A stretch of 64,000 bases of DNA from Phoronis australis (Eukaryota; Phoronida; Phoronidae), in the NCBI GenBank assembly GCA_002633005.1, contig NMRA01000292.1:333328-397327 (forward strand), given 5' to 3'. Positions 1 through 14,300 of this stretch are shown piece by piece. The position numbers were made by a program, and so were the translations under genes. The notes beneath the pieces were generated by a model. It saw nothing but the letters and a program-made list of their open reading frames with translations, had not been told where the DNA came from and did no database searches. Each line of letters opens with the position of its first letter. The first letter of the stretch is position 1.

Positions 1-740
1 GGCGTCGTGGAGCCTTAAGAGTTAATCGGACGTCGATGTGCTTTTAAAAGTAAATAGGACGTCTTTAAGAGTTAAGGGAAAGTCGCTGTGCCTTTAAGAT
101 GTACAGGGACGGCAATGTGAGTGAAAGGGACATCGCTGTGCCTTTCAGTTTTAAAGGGTCGGCGCTGAATACATCAGAGTTAATGGAACGTTTAAGGGTA
201 CCTTTGAGACGTCTCTGCGCCTTTAATATTTTAAGAGACGACACAGTGCCTTTGAGAAATAAAGGGATGTCGCTATGCCTTTAAGAATTAGAGGGACAGC
301 TCTATACCTTTCAGAGTTAAAGAGACGTCGCTGAACACTTAAGAGTTAAATGGACATTGTTGCACCTTTAAGAGTTAAGGGAACGTTGTGGTGCCTTTAA
401 GATGTAAAGGGACGGCAGGGTGCATTAAAGAATGAAAGAAACACCGCTTTACCTTCCAGATTTACCGGAACAGCACTATTCCTTTCAGATTTAAAGGGAC
501 GTCACTGTGCTTTGGTGAGTTAAATGGACATCAACGTGCATTAGGATTTCATGGTACGTCTGGAGCCTTTAAGAGCTAAAGGCACGAAACTGCGCCTTTA
601 AGTATTAATGTAGTGGGACGTGGCAGTGATTTGAATGAGTGCCACTGTGTCTTTCAGAGATAAAGAGACGCCGTCCCCCGTATTAAGGCAATGTTGCAGT
701 GCCTTTAAGAGTTAAAGAACGCCGTGCTACCTTTGACACT
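1..740. repeat. Minisatellite, about 29-bp unit
   Basis: Diverged tandem copies of a unit close to CCTTTAAGAGTTAAAGGGAC followed by GTCGCTGTG fill the first 740 bases and continue off the left edge. Units vary by substitutions and small indels. It lies 1.3 kb downstream of the gene A stop codon. No coding potential seen. Confidence 0.92.
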
Positions 741-2077
741 GCTTTTCAGCACAAATAATGTCACTATATGAACCCATTATAATTTCGTTCGTACGTCGCT
801 CAATCCTGAATTCCGTGAGTACTGAATAAAAAGTTGTGATCAACTGATTTGATGTGTTTATTAGATAACGCACATGTACACTTGCAATTAAGTATTCAAA
901 TGATACATCAATAATTAAATAGCTAAGTGAATGAAGACATTCATGTTACCAGGGCATCACCAAAAAGTTAAATTTTATTCCAACGGTGGTTCATACAAAG
1001 TTATAATATATAATACAAGGAATGCATAATATATAATATAATGTAATATAATATAACATAATAAACCATACAACGCTACATGTAATACGGAATCAGCTGT
1101 TCCGAGGGAACATAGGTATCGTGAATTGTTTTTAGTGGTAAGATCAAACATTAGGAAATACCAGTTTCTCTGTTATTGAAAGACTTAGAAAATGCACATT
1201 ACAAGAATCTTTAAGGCCATATCAGATGCACGCAGTACTGAGATCCAATGAAACCGTGATTTAAAATCTCGTGGCGAAATATATTTTTGGCAAGTGAAAC
1301 ATTTGCTGCGTTTAAAAAGTTTTGGATTCGATGACTGATGTGGATACTAGGTTGTAGTCAAACATTGCTACTTCTAGCGTCATATAAATGACGAGGCTTG
1401 AAAGCAGAGATGTTACATGTGTTATCATTATTATGAACAATTTCAGTTGACTTACTTTGTTCTCAATTTTACGTCAATCGACAGACTGAAAACGATGAAA
1501 AGTGATACGATAGCAAGGGTGCAAACCCAGTAATAGCTGCCATTGTTTCGTGACAATCTCTTATTCTCATGAATCAGCGACCCCACGTGTAATACTGTAT
1601 CTATGATATGCGTTGCCTTAACAACTAAGAAGGCATGTACGTCCTACAGCATAAAACAAGTTCAATAACTTGTTGATCGAACCCAGATACAAAGTCATGT
1701 GGTAGAACATTCTTAAAAAAACCCTTTTAGCTGTGTATAAAGCGAGAACTGTTGGGTATGACGTTCGCTTCTGAGGATGGCACCTGCATTAGAAAGCTTG
1801 ATGCCAACTTACACAAACGTTAGGTGCGTATACATATTCTTTATATTTTGCTCGAGCTCGACGTCATGATGCCCACTGTCGTAAGTCAATGCCGCGTTCA
1901 AAGGCATGATGGAAAATAAAGTACTTAATAGTCTTTGCAAACAAATACCATTTGAGATGTAATCTCATACAGAGCTTTTGAATACGCGTATTTTAAGTTA
2001 CTCAAAGCGTAATGGATAACACAGAGATTTAGATTTCACTCGGGAATTCCACTGAAATCGCGTCAAAAAAATCAAGA
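741..2077. other. Gene A 3' flank, AT-rich
   Basis: No gene recognised. It contains an AT-rich microsatellite-like stretch around 1000-1070 built from TATAATA. It probably includes the gene A 3' UTR. Reverse-strand AATAAA hexamers lie near 975 and 858. Confidence 0.5.
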
Positions 2078-2349
2078 TCAATTGCTTGCCGCCATGTATT
2101 TCCAGTCAGCTTGGGTTGTGTCTACCTCGACCACTTCCACTTCTACGTTGAGACACTCGCAGTTCTCCTCCTCATGGTTTAACACATCTCTGAGTTTAAA
2201 ATTCATAGATCTAAATTCAGCATAGCGATTGCAATAGACGATACATTCAAATTCCCTTATCACTGACGTTCTTTTAATCAAGTCTGTTGCTTCACGATAA
2301 ACAATTTTTCCACCATTTTTGTGCATGCTCAGATCGGATGAGCCCTCCT
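2078..2349 (-). CDS. Gene A exon 16: C-terminal PAN/apple-like domain
   Basis: After two spare bases it reads EGSSDLSMHKNGGKIVYRE, FECIVYCNRYAEFRSMNFK, NCECLNVEV, DWKYMAASN and a TGA. The C...C...F...C-x-C spacing resembles a PAN/apple module. It is 272 bp long, exactly the length of the last exon of gene B. No AATAAA lies close by on this strand; the nearest candidates are near 975 and 858. Confidence 0.85.
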
Positions 2350-5300
2350 CTGTAAAATATAAAAGGTAGATTTTCAAACTCTGGAAACTGAAAGCTTAGG
2401 TGTACAGATTTATTGAACTGTAGATCGCAAATTTCTGCATGTCAAAACAAGAGCAACGCGGAGCTATGATATGCGCCCACCGCGTTTGTCACGTATAAGT
2501 CCCGTGATGCCCATTATTTCAAACATTACCACTAAACGGAGAATGCTATTCAACTTAAAACAACCTCTCTACGGGGAAGCAAAGCACGGTCAGAAATGCT
2601 CTCCTCAACAGAAACGCACGTGTCACCCTTCATCATGATTCTTCACGCACTTTGGAGCCGGATACTAGGGAGGCGGACAACAAAGAAATTAACAAAAACA
2701 ATAAAAATGCCTTTTTGCGGCGCACCGCAGGTCAAATCTGTGAAACTGAGCTTGTGCTGTAGTCTGCGTGATCATAACTTATTTGCCAAATTTCATAAAC
2801 ATCCACCAAGGAACTTGATAAATATCAAGACAAACTAAAAGACGAACAAAACTGCTACTAGGGGACCCGCTCTAGTCGGATTTGACCATAAAGGCACACA
2901 CCTACCTCATGAAGATCCGTCAAGAAACGTGGTAGATATGGAGTCACAGAAAGAAACAACAAAATTTACACAGACCTATCTTAAAATCATCCTCATCCAT
3001 GAGAGGGTGAGTTGAAACTCTCGGTCATTCCACGTTCCCCAATTAAGACCCTAATGCCGACTCATAGAACGGTCGTAATCCAAAACAGTCTTATTTATCC
3101 AGTTTGAACAGCAATTTTAAGAATTCATTTTCACATCTATACCACTGTTCTGAAAATTCAAGGTCACGCCGACATTTTAGCCAATCATCACACAGGCAAA
3201 GGCAATGAGAAACTTGAGATTCACCATGTAGTGCTTGTGAAACAACGACCTGTCTGCAGGAGTGCATTCAGGTCACCTGAAACCCAGTACGAGCTCCCAA
3301 TGGTTTTGAAAAACTTTCTGTTCTGGCTATATTTAACTTCAGATGTTAAAAAGAAGACATTTTCGTCACCCTTGACCAAAAACCGTTTAAGATGCAGCAG
3401 TGGTAATGTAAAATGCTCGGTTTTCAAGGAATTTGTCGACGTAATTATGAAAAAGTAGTATGCAGACATTTAAATGAAAAAGCAGCGACGTAACTACGAT
3501 AATCTCTCGAATTGTACCACTTTCTTAGGCGTGCCGCCTGTGGCCATCCGTATCCTCAACCCCCTTAGCTACGCCACGTTAACACGACAAGTAAATGGGC
3601 GCGGACGATAGGAAAACACTGAGTAAATTAGCATTATTTGGAATTTAAAATGGCCTTACTGAACCTTGGAAGGTAACGCCCTGAAATTTCAAGCGTATGA
3701 TGGGTATGGTTGCGCATGCTGGAGCCATAAGAACCGCTGTTACGTCTGTTCGTGTAACCGATGGGCATGTAGGCCTACCTTTGTTTTCACAAAACTGCCC
3801 GTACGTGTTCTTCCGGCAGATACACGTGTATGTACCGTTCCCAGGGTGGTATTTCACTTTACTCATTCTCTTACAAGGGCTAAATATCGGGCGCTTGTTG
3901 AAGATGGTTTCCGTTATGTAGTATCTGATGTTCGTGGGCTGCGCGTAAGAATTCACGAAGCCTGTAGAAGGTCTTGTCAAAGCACCTATAGTTGGCGTGA
4001 CCGAGTTGGACGTAGTCAAAACTCCTTCGTCTTCCTGACAAGAAACAAATTGTAAAGTGATGAAAACGTAAGAGAACAATTTCTTTCAAGAAAAGTTAGT
4101 AGAAATATTTTGTATTCATCGTTAATACGACGTAACGACTCACAGTTAGAGGCTGGGACTTCAGTCGCCATCTCAGTTGCAATGGGAGACTTACAAGAAG
4201 AAACTTGGCGACTGATCACGTAGTACCGGATATTAGTGGCCTTTTTAGTAGAGGACGAGGAGGCACTGTCATTTTTGTTTAAAGAGGAAGGCAATCTTTT
4301 GGCGTCACTTTTTGCCTGGTTCAAATACGAATTTTCTGGTTATCCTAGAGGCAGTTTGAAGTTAATCAAATTTCGCGAGAGCTAATTAATTAGGTATGAA
4401 TCAATCGGATTAGTGACGTTCGCGACCCAAGTCATTTCCTGCCATCTTTGTTTGCATGCACGTCGGACTGTGTTTGTTTCATTATGTTTGTCACCTTGTA
4501 CCAAATTAGACCGTATGCATCATTTGTCTTTTCGCTGGACCTTACAGAATGCTTGGAGGTTGTTGCGTACCAGAATGGACGCATTATGAGCTCTCAAAGG
4601 GTACAGGGGCTCCATTTCACCGATTTGCAATGGTATTGGAGTTGGCTCTTCCGTGTCAAGAACGCAGCGCTGCACGTTCACGTCACGGCTAAAGCGGTTC
4701 AAACCTATCGTGCGAATGTCCTCGTGACACGTACACAGATATAAGTAAGGCACTTCCAAAACATGTTCTGATGAAGGACACCATGTCATTGCTATTTCCC
4801 TTGATATGCTCTCTCGCCACCTGCTTGAGTGACTTTTTGAAACTCAGAGTGTCGCAAGCTGTACCCGCTGTACTGATCAGGCCACGGAACTGGTGTCACC
4901 CGTACGTGTGAACAGTCACCGCAGCGTCCGACGTGAAGGCCAGTAACCAGCGCAGCTTCACTCCGTGCTAGTGCGGCATCTGCACCCCAGAACCTATGAG
5001 CAGCCCTTTATTTTACAGCAGCTGAGTGTTTTAAGCTTGTCGTACTCCCATTTTAACATCCACATTCCACTTGGGTTGCCATGGAATACACTTTGAGCAT
5101 TTGCGCCATAAGATTCCAGTACGTCTGGGATCGACGTCTTGTCCACCTCCCTTGATCGCTGCCTGAGCCTGTGCGTATCCAGCCTCTGCGTACCTCAGTT
5201 CATCCTCATTTTCATTGGTTGAATCCCACTCAACTGAGTTTTAGGTCAATATACAGTTGTTCGAGAATTCTCGCGTCGAAGACAAGTTACTGCAATTTTT

Positions 5301-8300
5301 GGTAAATATTATACAATCAATAGATGATCACAATCATGGGCGGCGCACCATAGGGGCCTGGGAGGTACAGCCCCTCCACTTTTTTCAGTGCTGCGCCGCT
5401 GGTGACAATATGTCGTTGCTCAAACAACGAAATGGCCGTGAACGTCACTTCCAGAGTGACTCACTTACAACCGAATAAAACCAGGGCAAATTTGTCTAGG
5501 ATAACCACAAAATGACTCCAGAAATAGCTGTCTTCCCTTCTAAAGCGTATCACGTCCAACCACACATACATTAAATGTGTCTTTTCACCAAGTCGAAACG
5601 TTTCCCTCGGCCACCCGCAGCGAAGGAGAAGTACATCCTGCTATAGTCACTTGACGATAAGAGTAACCTGTGCCTCGTGATCAGTCCCCATTGCTTCCTG
5701 AACGTCTCCCATTTGAGATCCTCATGTCATGCTAAACCGTTGCTTTGTCATTTAATAGCTTATTTATAAGAGGAGGCTGTGGAAATAGTTCGTGAAATAT
5801 GTACAAGTCTGAATATCAGTTAGGGGAAACACCATTCACTGTACAAAAAGTATTGGTAACTGGGACAATTATCGAAAACAATACATGTGACCTCTGTTAC
5901 TTCTGTGAACACACTTAAACGGGTTCGTACTAAACCCCGGTTCGACGATTTTATCCAAAACTTATTCTATCAACTACTCTTCCACAACTATATCCTTCCC
6001 ACAGTTGTAAAACAATTTATCTAAGACAATACCGAATCAATTTACCACAAAGTGAATCTTCTTGTTCGAGACTGGCAGCCTTTCCTATAACCGTCGAAAA
6101 ACTTACCCAAAGCTTACATGCCTGTCGCCGTCACTCGCCGATTTTGTAAGCAGTCTTAAACTTGTTATAAAATTTTAAGAATTGACCAAGATCACAAAGC
6201 ATAATTTGATTCAAAGATTCAAATATGACCTGTTCAAAGCTTCAGCTACTACTTAATTAAGTATCAGGTCAATTGCACGAGACACAATATAGTACTTACA
6301 ATATATGAGCGTTGTCTATCGTCAATGGCTACAGTTATCCTGAGAATGGTGGTTAGGAGGACTTGCACTCATATGATGAAGTTCCCACCTTGGACCACGT
6401 GATACATTGCCATTAATGTTATAAAGAGAGTACTGACCTACGTGACGATTCGTCGACAAATCAGCTCCAGTGTCACTGACTGCCCATTGTGCTACCCACA
6501 ACCATATTACAAGCTGGGATAATGCCAGCTAAAATCCTTGCCCCTAGCTACATACGCAAAAGACTATTAATTAGGAAAGCGGGCGACATGATCATAGGTC
6601 AGTACCCTCTATCTGATACTTATGCCATCGTATTACGTGGCCCAAGCCGGAAAGTTCATCACGTGACCGCATTCTGAGGATGACCGAAGCCATTGATGGT
6701 AGAAAATGTTCAATTTCCTATAAGTATTCGATTGTTTGGTGTGAAGTTCGCCAACCGGATCAAATTATTTAATGAGATACGTCTACATCATTTAAAATGT
6801 CTTAACACTCCAAAACAGGATCCAGTGTCATTTCAATGCACTTACTTTTAAATATGGTACGCACTGCGACAATAGTGATTTGACCACATCCTTATTCTGG
6901 TGCTGAACGACCCGTGGCCAGGTTGTGTTTTGACATTCCGATGCGAGCATGGAGTTTCCAACACGAGTCGTCCAGATACCATAAGTGGTGTGATCAGCCT
7001 CAATACGATAGTGGAAAAAGTCGCTCTTGGAGACTGTTCTTAAATGTTTATTCAAAATCGGAAGGATTGAGTAGTCCCCCTCACCAGGTAAAGAGGTGCG
7101 AAGCAATTTTTTAGTAGACCACTTGTCGGATACGGCACTCAGAACCATCATCCATCCAATACGCGATGCCAGTTCGCAATAGACTAGGGTATTAATGCCA
7201 TTTATATTGATGAAATGCCAACCGGTTACAGCTTTTGGATACCGGAGCTTCAGTTGAGCGCAGGATCGGATTTTTCCAAAACCCTTGCAAGTAACCTTAA
7301 CATATTCATACGCGATATCCATAATCTCTTGGGCTGTTCCATTTTCATTCTGACTTGCAAAGTTCAGGACACACCTTTTCAGTGACAAAGAATAACTAAT
7401 GGATACGCACGTGCTCACTCCTTCGCACTCCCTTTTACAATCTTCCATTGTCGAAATGTCATTAACAGTCTTGTTAAGATAAGTCTGAAGAAGGATTCCC
7501 TGCTTTAAACCGTGCCACCCTATAGTACATGGAACACAACGTCTTTCATGTTTGGCCACTATCAAATTATCAAGAGTCCAGTTGCGTCCGTGGTATGATT
7601 TCATTTTCAAATAACAGTCATCGTTCGTCTCGTCGTAATACATTTCATAACAGTACCAGTCTTTGTCACATTCTATCGTGCATCGGTCTAAGCTAACGTT
7701 TTTGAATTTCTTGAAAGAAGTTCCAGTTATATTACTGTGTGTTCCAGTTTGGATCAAGACGTCAACCCCAGGACATTCTTTATGGAATACGGCGATGAAA
7801 CCACGGTTTTCTCGACTGCCATCTGATTTAAAGACCACATCCATTCGATGGCCACTCGACCTGATAGGAGCGGGTTTTGTGAAGCCGCAAAGTTTTTTAG
7901 TAATACGTGATCTCTTCTGCAGTGGGTCTCCAGCAAGAAAGAAATCTTGACGGCATTTGTAAGACTCTGCAATCTGAAATGGCAACGTTGTAATTAATGT
8001 TGTCGTCGAACACACCGACACACAAGTGTTGACAAATTGTTGAACTTATAAGTTGTTTCAAGGGCAATGTCCCATGAGAGTGTCTCACTACAGCAGAAAT
8101 TGAAACTAAAATTAATACGCCGTTAAGTAAACAACAGCATAGTTTCATTGTTTCACAACATTTCAAAGTATTAACGCTTTAACCATACTTACCGTGCGCG
8201 TGACTTACCCGTTATCTTAAGTTGAATTAATACGACACGCGATATGGAAAATGTAAATCCAATGGCAAAGAGAGTTTACTCCTTACCGTAGACAAATGAA

Positions 8301-11300
8301 AGCGTGCATTTCACTTGCAATACCCCAATAAATGAATACTCGAGTGTTATAATGTACACAAGCTTCGATGATCGGATTCGTTTTGCGCCGTTGGAATGGT
8401 GCAAATTACTGGCAATGACAGCGTTCCAGCAAATGCACTCTTACCCGGAAGTGAAAGAAGGTCAGCACTACTCTGTATGGTTTAGGGACTGTAATCCTCC
8501 AAGAACAATGCGTGTTCGAGAGGTAGTTATGATCTGGAAAATAAGAATCATATCATAATTTGAAAAACACTAGGCGTGTTTAACACAGCCTCTCCAGGAA
8601 AGGCAGTACTAAACGCAATTGTTATTCAGAAATGTAAATGAGAAACTTGATTATTTATGTTCAAATTCAAGTTTCCAATGAAATGATTGGAAAAATACCA
8701 GGCTCATTTTCATACAGAGGTTGTCAGGATGGGCTGACAGTATGTAAATCGCGTCTGTTTTTGTATGTTTGATTTGCCTTTGCCATTTTAATTTTTCCTT
8801 CTTTGCTGTTGTTTAAAGAACATTTGCGTTGATCCGCCCAAAAAAGAGCAACGATGGTTCACGTTATCTCATCACAGAAGCTAATGTGTTTCATCAGTTA
8901 ACATCGTACACTATCATACGCGAATAAAGGGGCAAGGGAATCCGTTACCCCCCACAAAGAATGCTGTAGTGGGGCGTAAGCGCACGTAGGCGCAGCCAAC
9001 CACCTTTTGGCATTTGAACGTAGCGCCTACACACCGTAAGTTACGTTCAGTGTTCAAGGTGATGTGGCGGTCTTTGGGCGCCTACTTACCTCTAATTTTA
9101 CCACTACAGCACTGCCCTTAGATGCGATCAAAAACCTCAAAAAAACGGAAACGACGCGCGTGTGCCGGTTTTAAGGTTTATGCCAACAGCTTTCTTCCAC
9201 AAATTGCAGTTGAGCCCTTACACGAAATCCAAGATCCGCCATTACCTTGATAACTGGTCTTGATGATGCCTTCGTCTCCTGCCACGTCTTTGTGGCCACT
9301 GCATCTGTCGAAGTTGTCATAACAGAATACTCCTGCATCGTATTTGTGATTATAACCGCAGTTAGTCCATCCAAAGCCTCTCTGTGTCGGGCAGTCAAAC
9401 AGACTAAACCCTGGACCATGCGGCGGGCAGGCACTGTGGGAGAACATCAAATACACTGGCCCTGTACCTTTTCCTGCATAACCATGGGCCTGATACCGTC
9501 CGTAGTTGTACGGATAACCGAATTCGTGACACAGAGCTTTAGAATGATGCCATCCAAAATAACTGTGACACACTGTTCCCAAGTGACCAGAGAAGTCTAG
9601 CTCCACGTAGCCATAGTTTGACCGTCCACCTTGCAGTCGATATTCTTCATAATATTCTACACAAAAACACACTTTTCGTTAAATCTGTTTGCAAAATTAC
9701 GCATACTCAACAAAGAAAAAAAAGTTAACTTGGCCAGATTAACTTCAATTTGTAAAATTTAAAATTTTAACAGCAATACAGCGTAGTCAGTTCAATTTCT
9801 ATGCACAGAATATGCATGCATCCAACTACAAAACATGCAACAAGGCTGCCACTAAAAATGTACATTCACTTTTGCATCAAGCAAATATTGTTTCGGGCTC
9901 ACCGTCAGCGTCTGTACAGAAGACCGCGGCGTCACCATACGTGTAATGCTGTTGACAGGAATCATGGCCGCCAAAACCATCATGGTCGCAGTCAAGGATG
10001 CTTGACTCACTTCCATTGCATCTCAAATTATTCATCCAGTTCATCATATTTTGCATTGAGTAATACGGTTTGGCCACACCTATCTTATACCTATAAAGGA
10101 CATTGAAACCCACTGTGAACGCAAGAGGGCGACACTTCACAGTGCATTGTCTCATTTGTACATTTGCCAATAAATGTGTGTTAGCTGGGGGTGTCTTCGA
10201 TCAGGGACAAGGGCCTAATCTTTGTAACTGAAATTGAACTTGAAGTTATTTTTGGTAACCGTGTTCTACTTTTGTGTGAAATCAATTTAATTGGCTACTG
10301 ATCTGTGGTCCAGTTTATTATGGTTTATACATAAAAATTTCTAGTCCAAGTTTACACTCGATGGGCCCTATATTCGTGCTACTCACTCGAAATTTCGAGT
10401 TCAGACTCGAATTTTTAGCCTTAATGGCGGGATAATCAAATGTAAACTAGGATTAGAAGTTGTCCACGTCACAGTCATTATGTACTCAAGCATAGAATAA
10501 GAGGCTCTAGGTTTCACACAAAAATAATATAGAAAATTCCAAAAATAATTTCGAGTTAGATTGTGAGTAAAAAGATTAGACTCCAGGCCCAGATCATACA
10601 ATGTGATCAGCTGTCTTGGTTTCAGGATATATCGTGATAGGAAGACTTTTTGCTGTGCCTGGTAAAGGTTTGTGGATTATCGTAAGAGTTTCACCTCTTT
10701 GGTAGCTAAGGGTTCTGCAGCGCGCGATCAAGGTTCGACCACCCTCCCTAAATTACTAGCAGTAACAAATGGCACATGCGAGTCACTGTCGTATGAATCA
10801 TGCTGGCGAACACCCCAAAATATATTTATTCATTGCATTATTCGTCATATTTTAACTGTTCCGGTGTTTCCTATATTCGCTTGCGCGCGTCGAAGTTACG
10901 TCGAAGACCGCCAGACAGTATACTTACCCCGCTTCCCTACAGGCCACTTGAGCGTCCTTGTCGTCAAACTCGTTGGAGCAGACAGTCCCATTTAGCCTGG
11001 CATATTCAACGAACACTAAACCATACGCCTGACCCGCAAATGCCAGCCCCTTTTGTATTGTCACTCTCCAGTCTGAAAGGAACGCGATAAAGAAACGCAA
11101 TGTCTTGCGTTTGAATCTTGTAACTGACACATTTACGAAATCGCACCTTCTGTCAATGCTTTCGGCACATATATTGACCAGCCTGATGAAGTCAATTCAA
11201 GTTCTTATTTTGGGATGTGTTTCATGAAAAGTGACTTAAGACTTGGGACAGAAATTTGGTCTTACTCTATACAAAAATATTTCTGAAAAATAAGTTAATC

Positions 11301-14300
11301 TCATTTCAACAAAAGTACAAAGTCGCTGAGGTTTCAAAACCGCTAGTTATTAAGACTCATTTAATAATTTATGTTTAGACTTTGCTATGGTAATAATTAC
11401 ATGACAAAACCTATATTGAGTCTTCAGTCAGTTTCCATGAAATAGGCCCCTGATCTCAAGCAACAATGAAAAGTCATTGCCTAAAAACACAGGGGTTGTT
11501 TTTACTCCGTGTAAGGAACATGTGGACTCTAATTTTATAGTGACAAGTGCTCTGATTATTTTTGATAGAATAGCATATAATAGCTAAAAATGTAGACACG
11601 TGACACGTGCAAAACAACGTCAGCTGTCATCAGCTTAAACTTCCATCAAAAGCTCAGAAACGCACTCGTTTACGATCTTTCAAATTTCCCTTATCAGCAG
11701 AATGCTCCTTCTTTTACTGGTAAACAGAATCACTTTCATTTTACAAACGAGTCTTAAGTGTTAAAGATGCTCCTAACTAGGTTAATGTATAGCAAGAAAT
11801 AAACGACAATGCTATTTTAACATAATCTACGCTAAACAAAGTGCAGTTGTATTCAATGACAACTTGTAAATGTGAAAACAAAAATCCTACAAATAGGTGA
11901 CCTTTGCACTATTGACGTACCTTGGGGGCTCACATAGCCCGCATCATGCAGTGGTATTCCCCAACACCATTGGACACGGTTGAGTGATTTACGGCGGATC
12001 ATTTTCGACACAAAACTCGTTCTTAAAAACATTTGGCAATTTTCAACGTACTTCATATTCACATCGTCGCTATATGTTTCTAATTAACTAGACCAAGCAA
12101 TCACAGAGATAAGGAATTAACGTTCACAACAGTAATCCTCATTGCCACCAAATGTCGTCAACTCTTACTTGCAAGAAGGTCCTCATTTTCTTCGTAGCAG
12201 ACGACACCGACGTCTTTATCATGTGAGTGCCAGTTTGTGAGTCCCTGTTGGTGTAACACTTCTCTGTCTTCTTTCCAGAAGTTATCCCCATAACCGGCAG
12301 CGTAGGAACAGTCCTGGTAGAATAATGTTAAAAAGATATCACGGAAGCTCAAATGTAAACTGGCTTTCTGCTCACTTTGAAGACAGAGGGACCGCATTGC
12401 CGTTGCCTGCTTCCACAGACAGATATGCGAGGATTTATTTTTCCATAAAGATTGCTTTAATGGGTGAGTAGTCTAAACATTTAAACAGCTTATTTCTACT
12501 TGCAGAAGACCAAGTGTCTGACTACAAGGATTAAGTAGTTACGTTCTCTTGTAATTTTAGGTGTGCAAACCTTACCATTACAAATTCATAAAACATGGAT
12601 TTCATACTCAACACTATACAGAAGAACATACCAAGCATCCTTTAGGTGATAACGAAAAGAATTCACCAATTGATCCTTTCGATGACAGTCCAACGCGAGG
12701 GGGAGTTATTGTGCTTAGCTTACATTGACCACACATGGATACAGTGGTCTACCACCTATGCGTTGTAAATCTATTTGTTCTAAGTTTTTAAGGTTTTTCG
12801 AACTGACTCCTGATCCTGACTTTTTAATGTTATTTGACAAGTTAAAAATCCTAACAGTTTGTTATTATGGGCTGAAAATTGGGGTTGAGAGCAAAGAGCG
12901 GAAATATATCTCTTACCTCCTGTGTCTGCATAAGGGGTAGTCACGTGCGTTGACTGAAAGAAGCCCACGATAAATGCTAATCAATTCGATTTCCGTTTAG
13001 AAAAGTGTTACATTTTAAGGCGTGTGGATTTCAATAAATGCATGACGTTCCGCATGGGGTCGGTAGTTACATGTAACTCTGGTTTCTGCAAAATGAACGG
13101 GTGAGAGTCTTCAACTTGTCCTGGATGAGACGATAGTCCATCGCAGGTCACCTCCCTGTCATGACTAGTACTCATTTATGCAGCTGAGTCGACTACAGAA
13201 CTGCAGCTGCGAGGAATCGAAGTCGACGACCTTTGGGTTGAGAGTGTACCACACTAACCCAGTCAATGGGAGTCAGTGGTGTAAAACAGATGCTAGGTCC
13301 TGTTTACTTTGTCCAACTTTAACGGAATATTTAACGTTTATGGGTATAATTTATTACTTACCGTTAGCTTAGTTTCTGTCCCCACGCAGGTTACGTTCTT
13401 CAGCCATTGCGGGTCCCTCCTCCAGTGTCGCCACATTCTACCCGGAGCTGCAATACCTCCAGCGAAGGGTTTATTCCCGTCGTATTCCAACTGTCTGCAA
13501 ACCACACTGGCTTCTGCGTTTGTCCACGTGCCTGGATCAGCGCTAACGGTTCCCCAGGTGTCTTTGTAGTGCATAAGCACGTGGCCGTATCTTCTGTGGG
13601 CGCTATGATCACCGTCATATATCCTCACTAAATTGTCATTACCGTACGTCTTGGTCGAAATATAACATAGCACACCGACCTCTGAATCTCTATAACGACA
13701 ATCTGGGTCCGGATAATGTTCTCCCCATTTAGAATCTATTGGACAATCCAGTAAATTGGTCTCACTTCCGGTGCAGTTCACATACTTCTTCCATATCGGA
13801 AGTCGATCACTACCCTCTTTCAATATTCCACAACAAAGCGGTATGGCGGCGTCATAGCTTTGCGCGCCAATTGTTGCTGCATAAGTTTTACACGTGACCA
13901 AAGCATCCTCGGTCGTCCAGTTAGGATCGGCGATCAGTCCAGGTGCGTCATAGTATGTTAAAACAACATGGCCGTATCTCCCGGTGAGCGTGTTCATAGT
14001 AAGAGTGACTTGAGTTGCTGAAAGAAGATGTCAAGTTAAGCTATGGGGATTATACACGCCTGCTTGTGGCCGTCGCTGATTTTAAGACGGGAATTCGGGC
14101 TAAGTTAAGCCCGAAAACGAAAATTCAGACATGAACACACAACGCAATGTCTGAAAGTAAGGCACAACTGCTAGCCAGAAGACGAGGCAACCAAGAGAGA
14201 GGGAGAGAAACTTTTATTTTTTAAATCATATAAAACACCCATTGTGGGTGGCCAGCAAAAGCACGGGCCGCTAACAGCTGACCACCGAGTAACAATAAAT

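Noticed and set aside
7897-8166. A minus-strand reading starting MKCCETMKLCCCLLNGVLI that looks like a signal peptide for a separate CUB/PAN gene.
   Set aside because: It runs in another frame across the exon 14 acceptor, has no donor of suitable phase, and exon 13 (8445-8533) supplies the missing CUB part with perfect phase. The signal peptide exon at 32866-32926 fits better.
9178-9245. The open reading after exon 12 to a TAA at 9178, which would make an SRCR-only gene end here.
   Set aside because: The frame includes half a CUB domain that stops abruptly. The donor at 9245 joins exon 13 in phase and completes the CUB, and no poly(A) signal was seen nearby.
10091-10170. Extension of exon 11 upstream in the same open frame (MANVQMRQCTVKCRPLAF).
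   Set aside because: The only acceptor there gives the wrong phase with exon 10, and the extra residues do not fit the SRCR pattern. The acceptor at 10091-10092 does.
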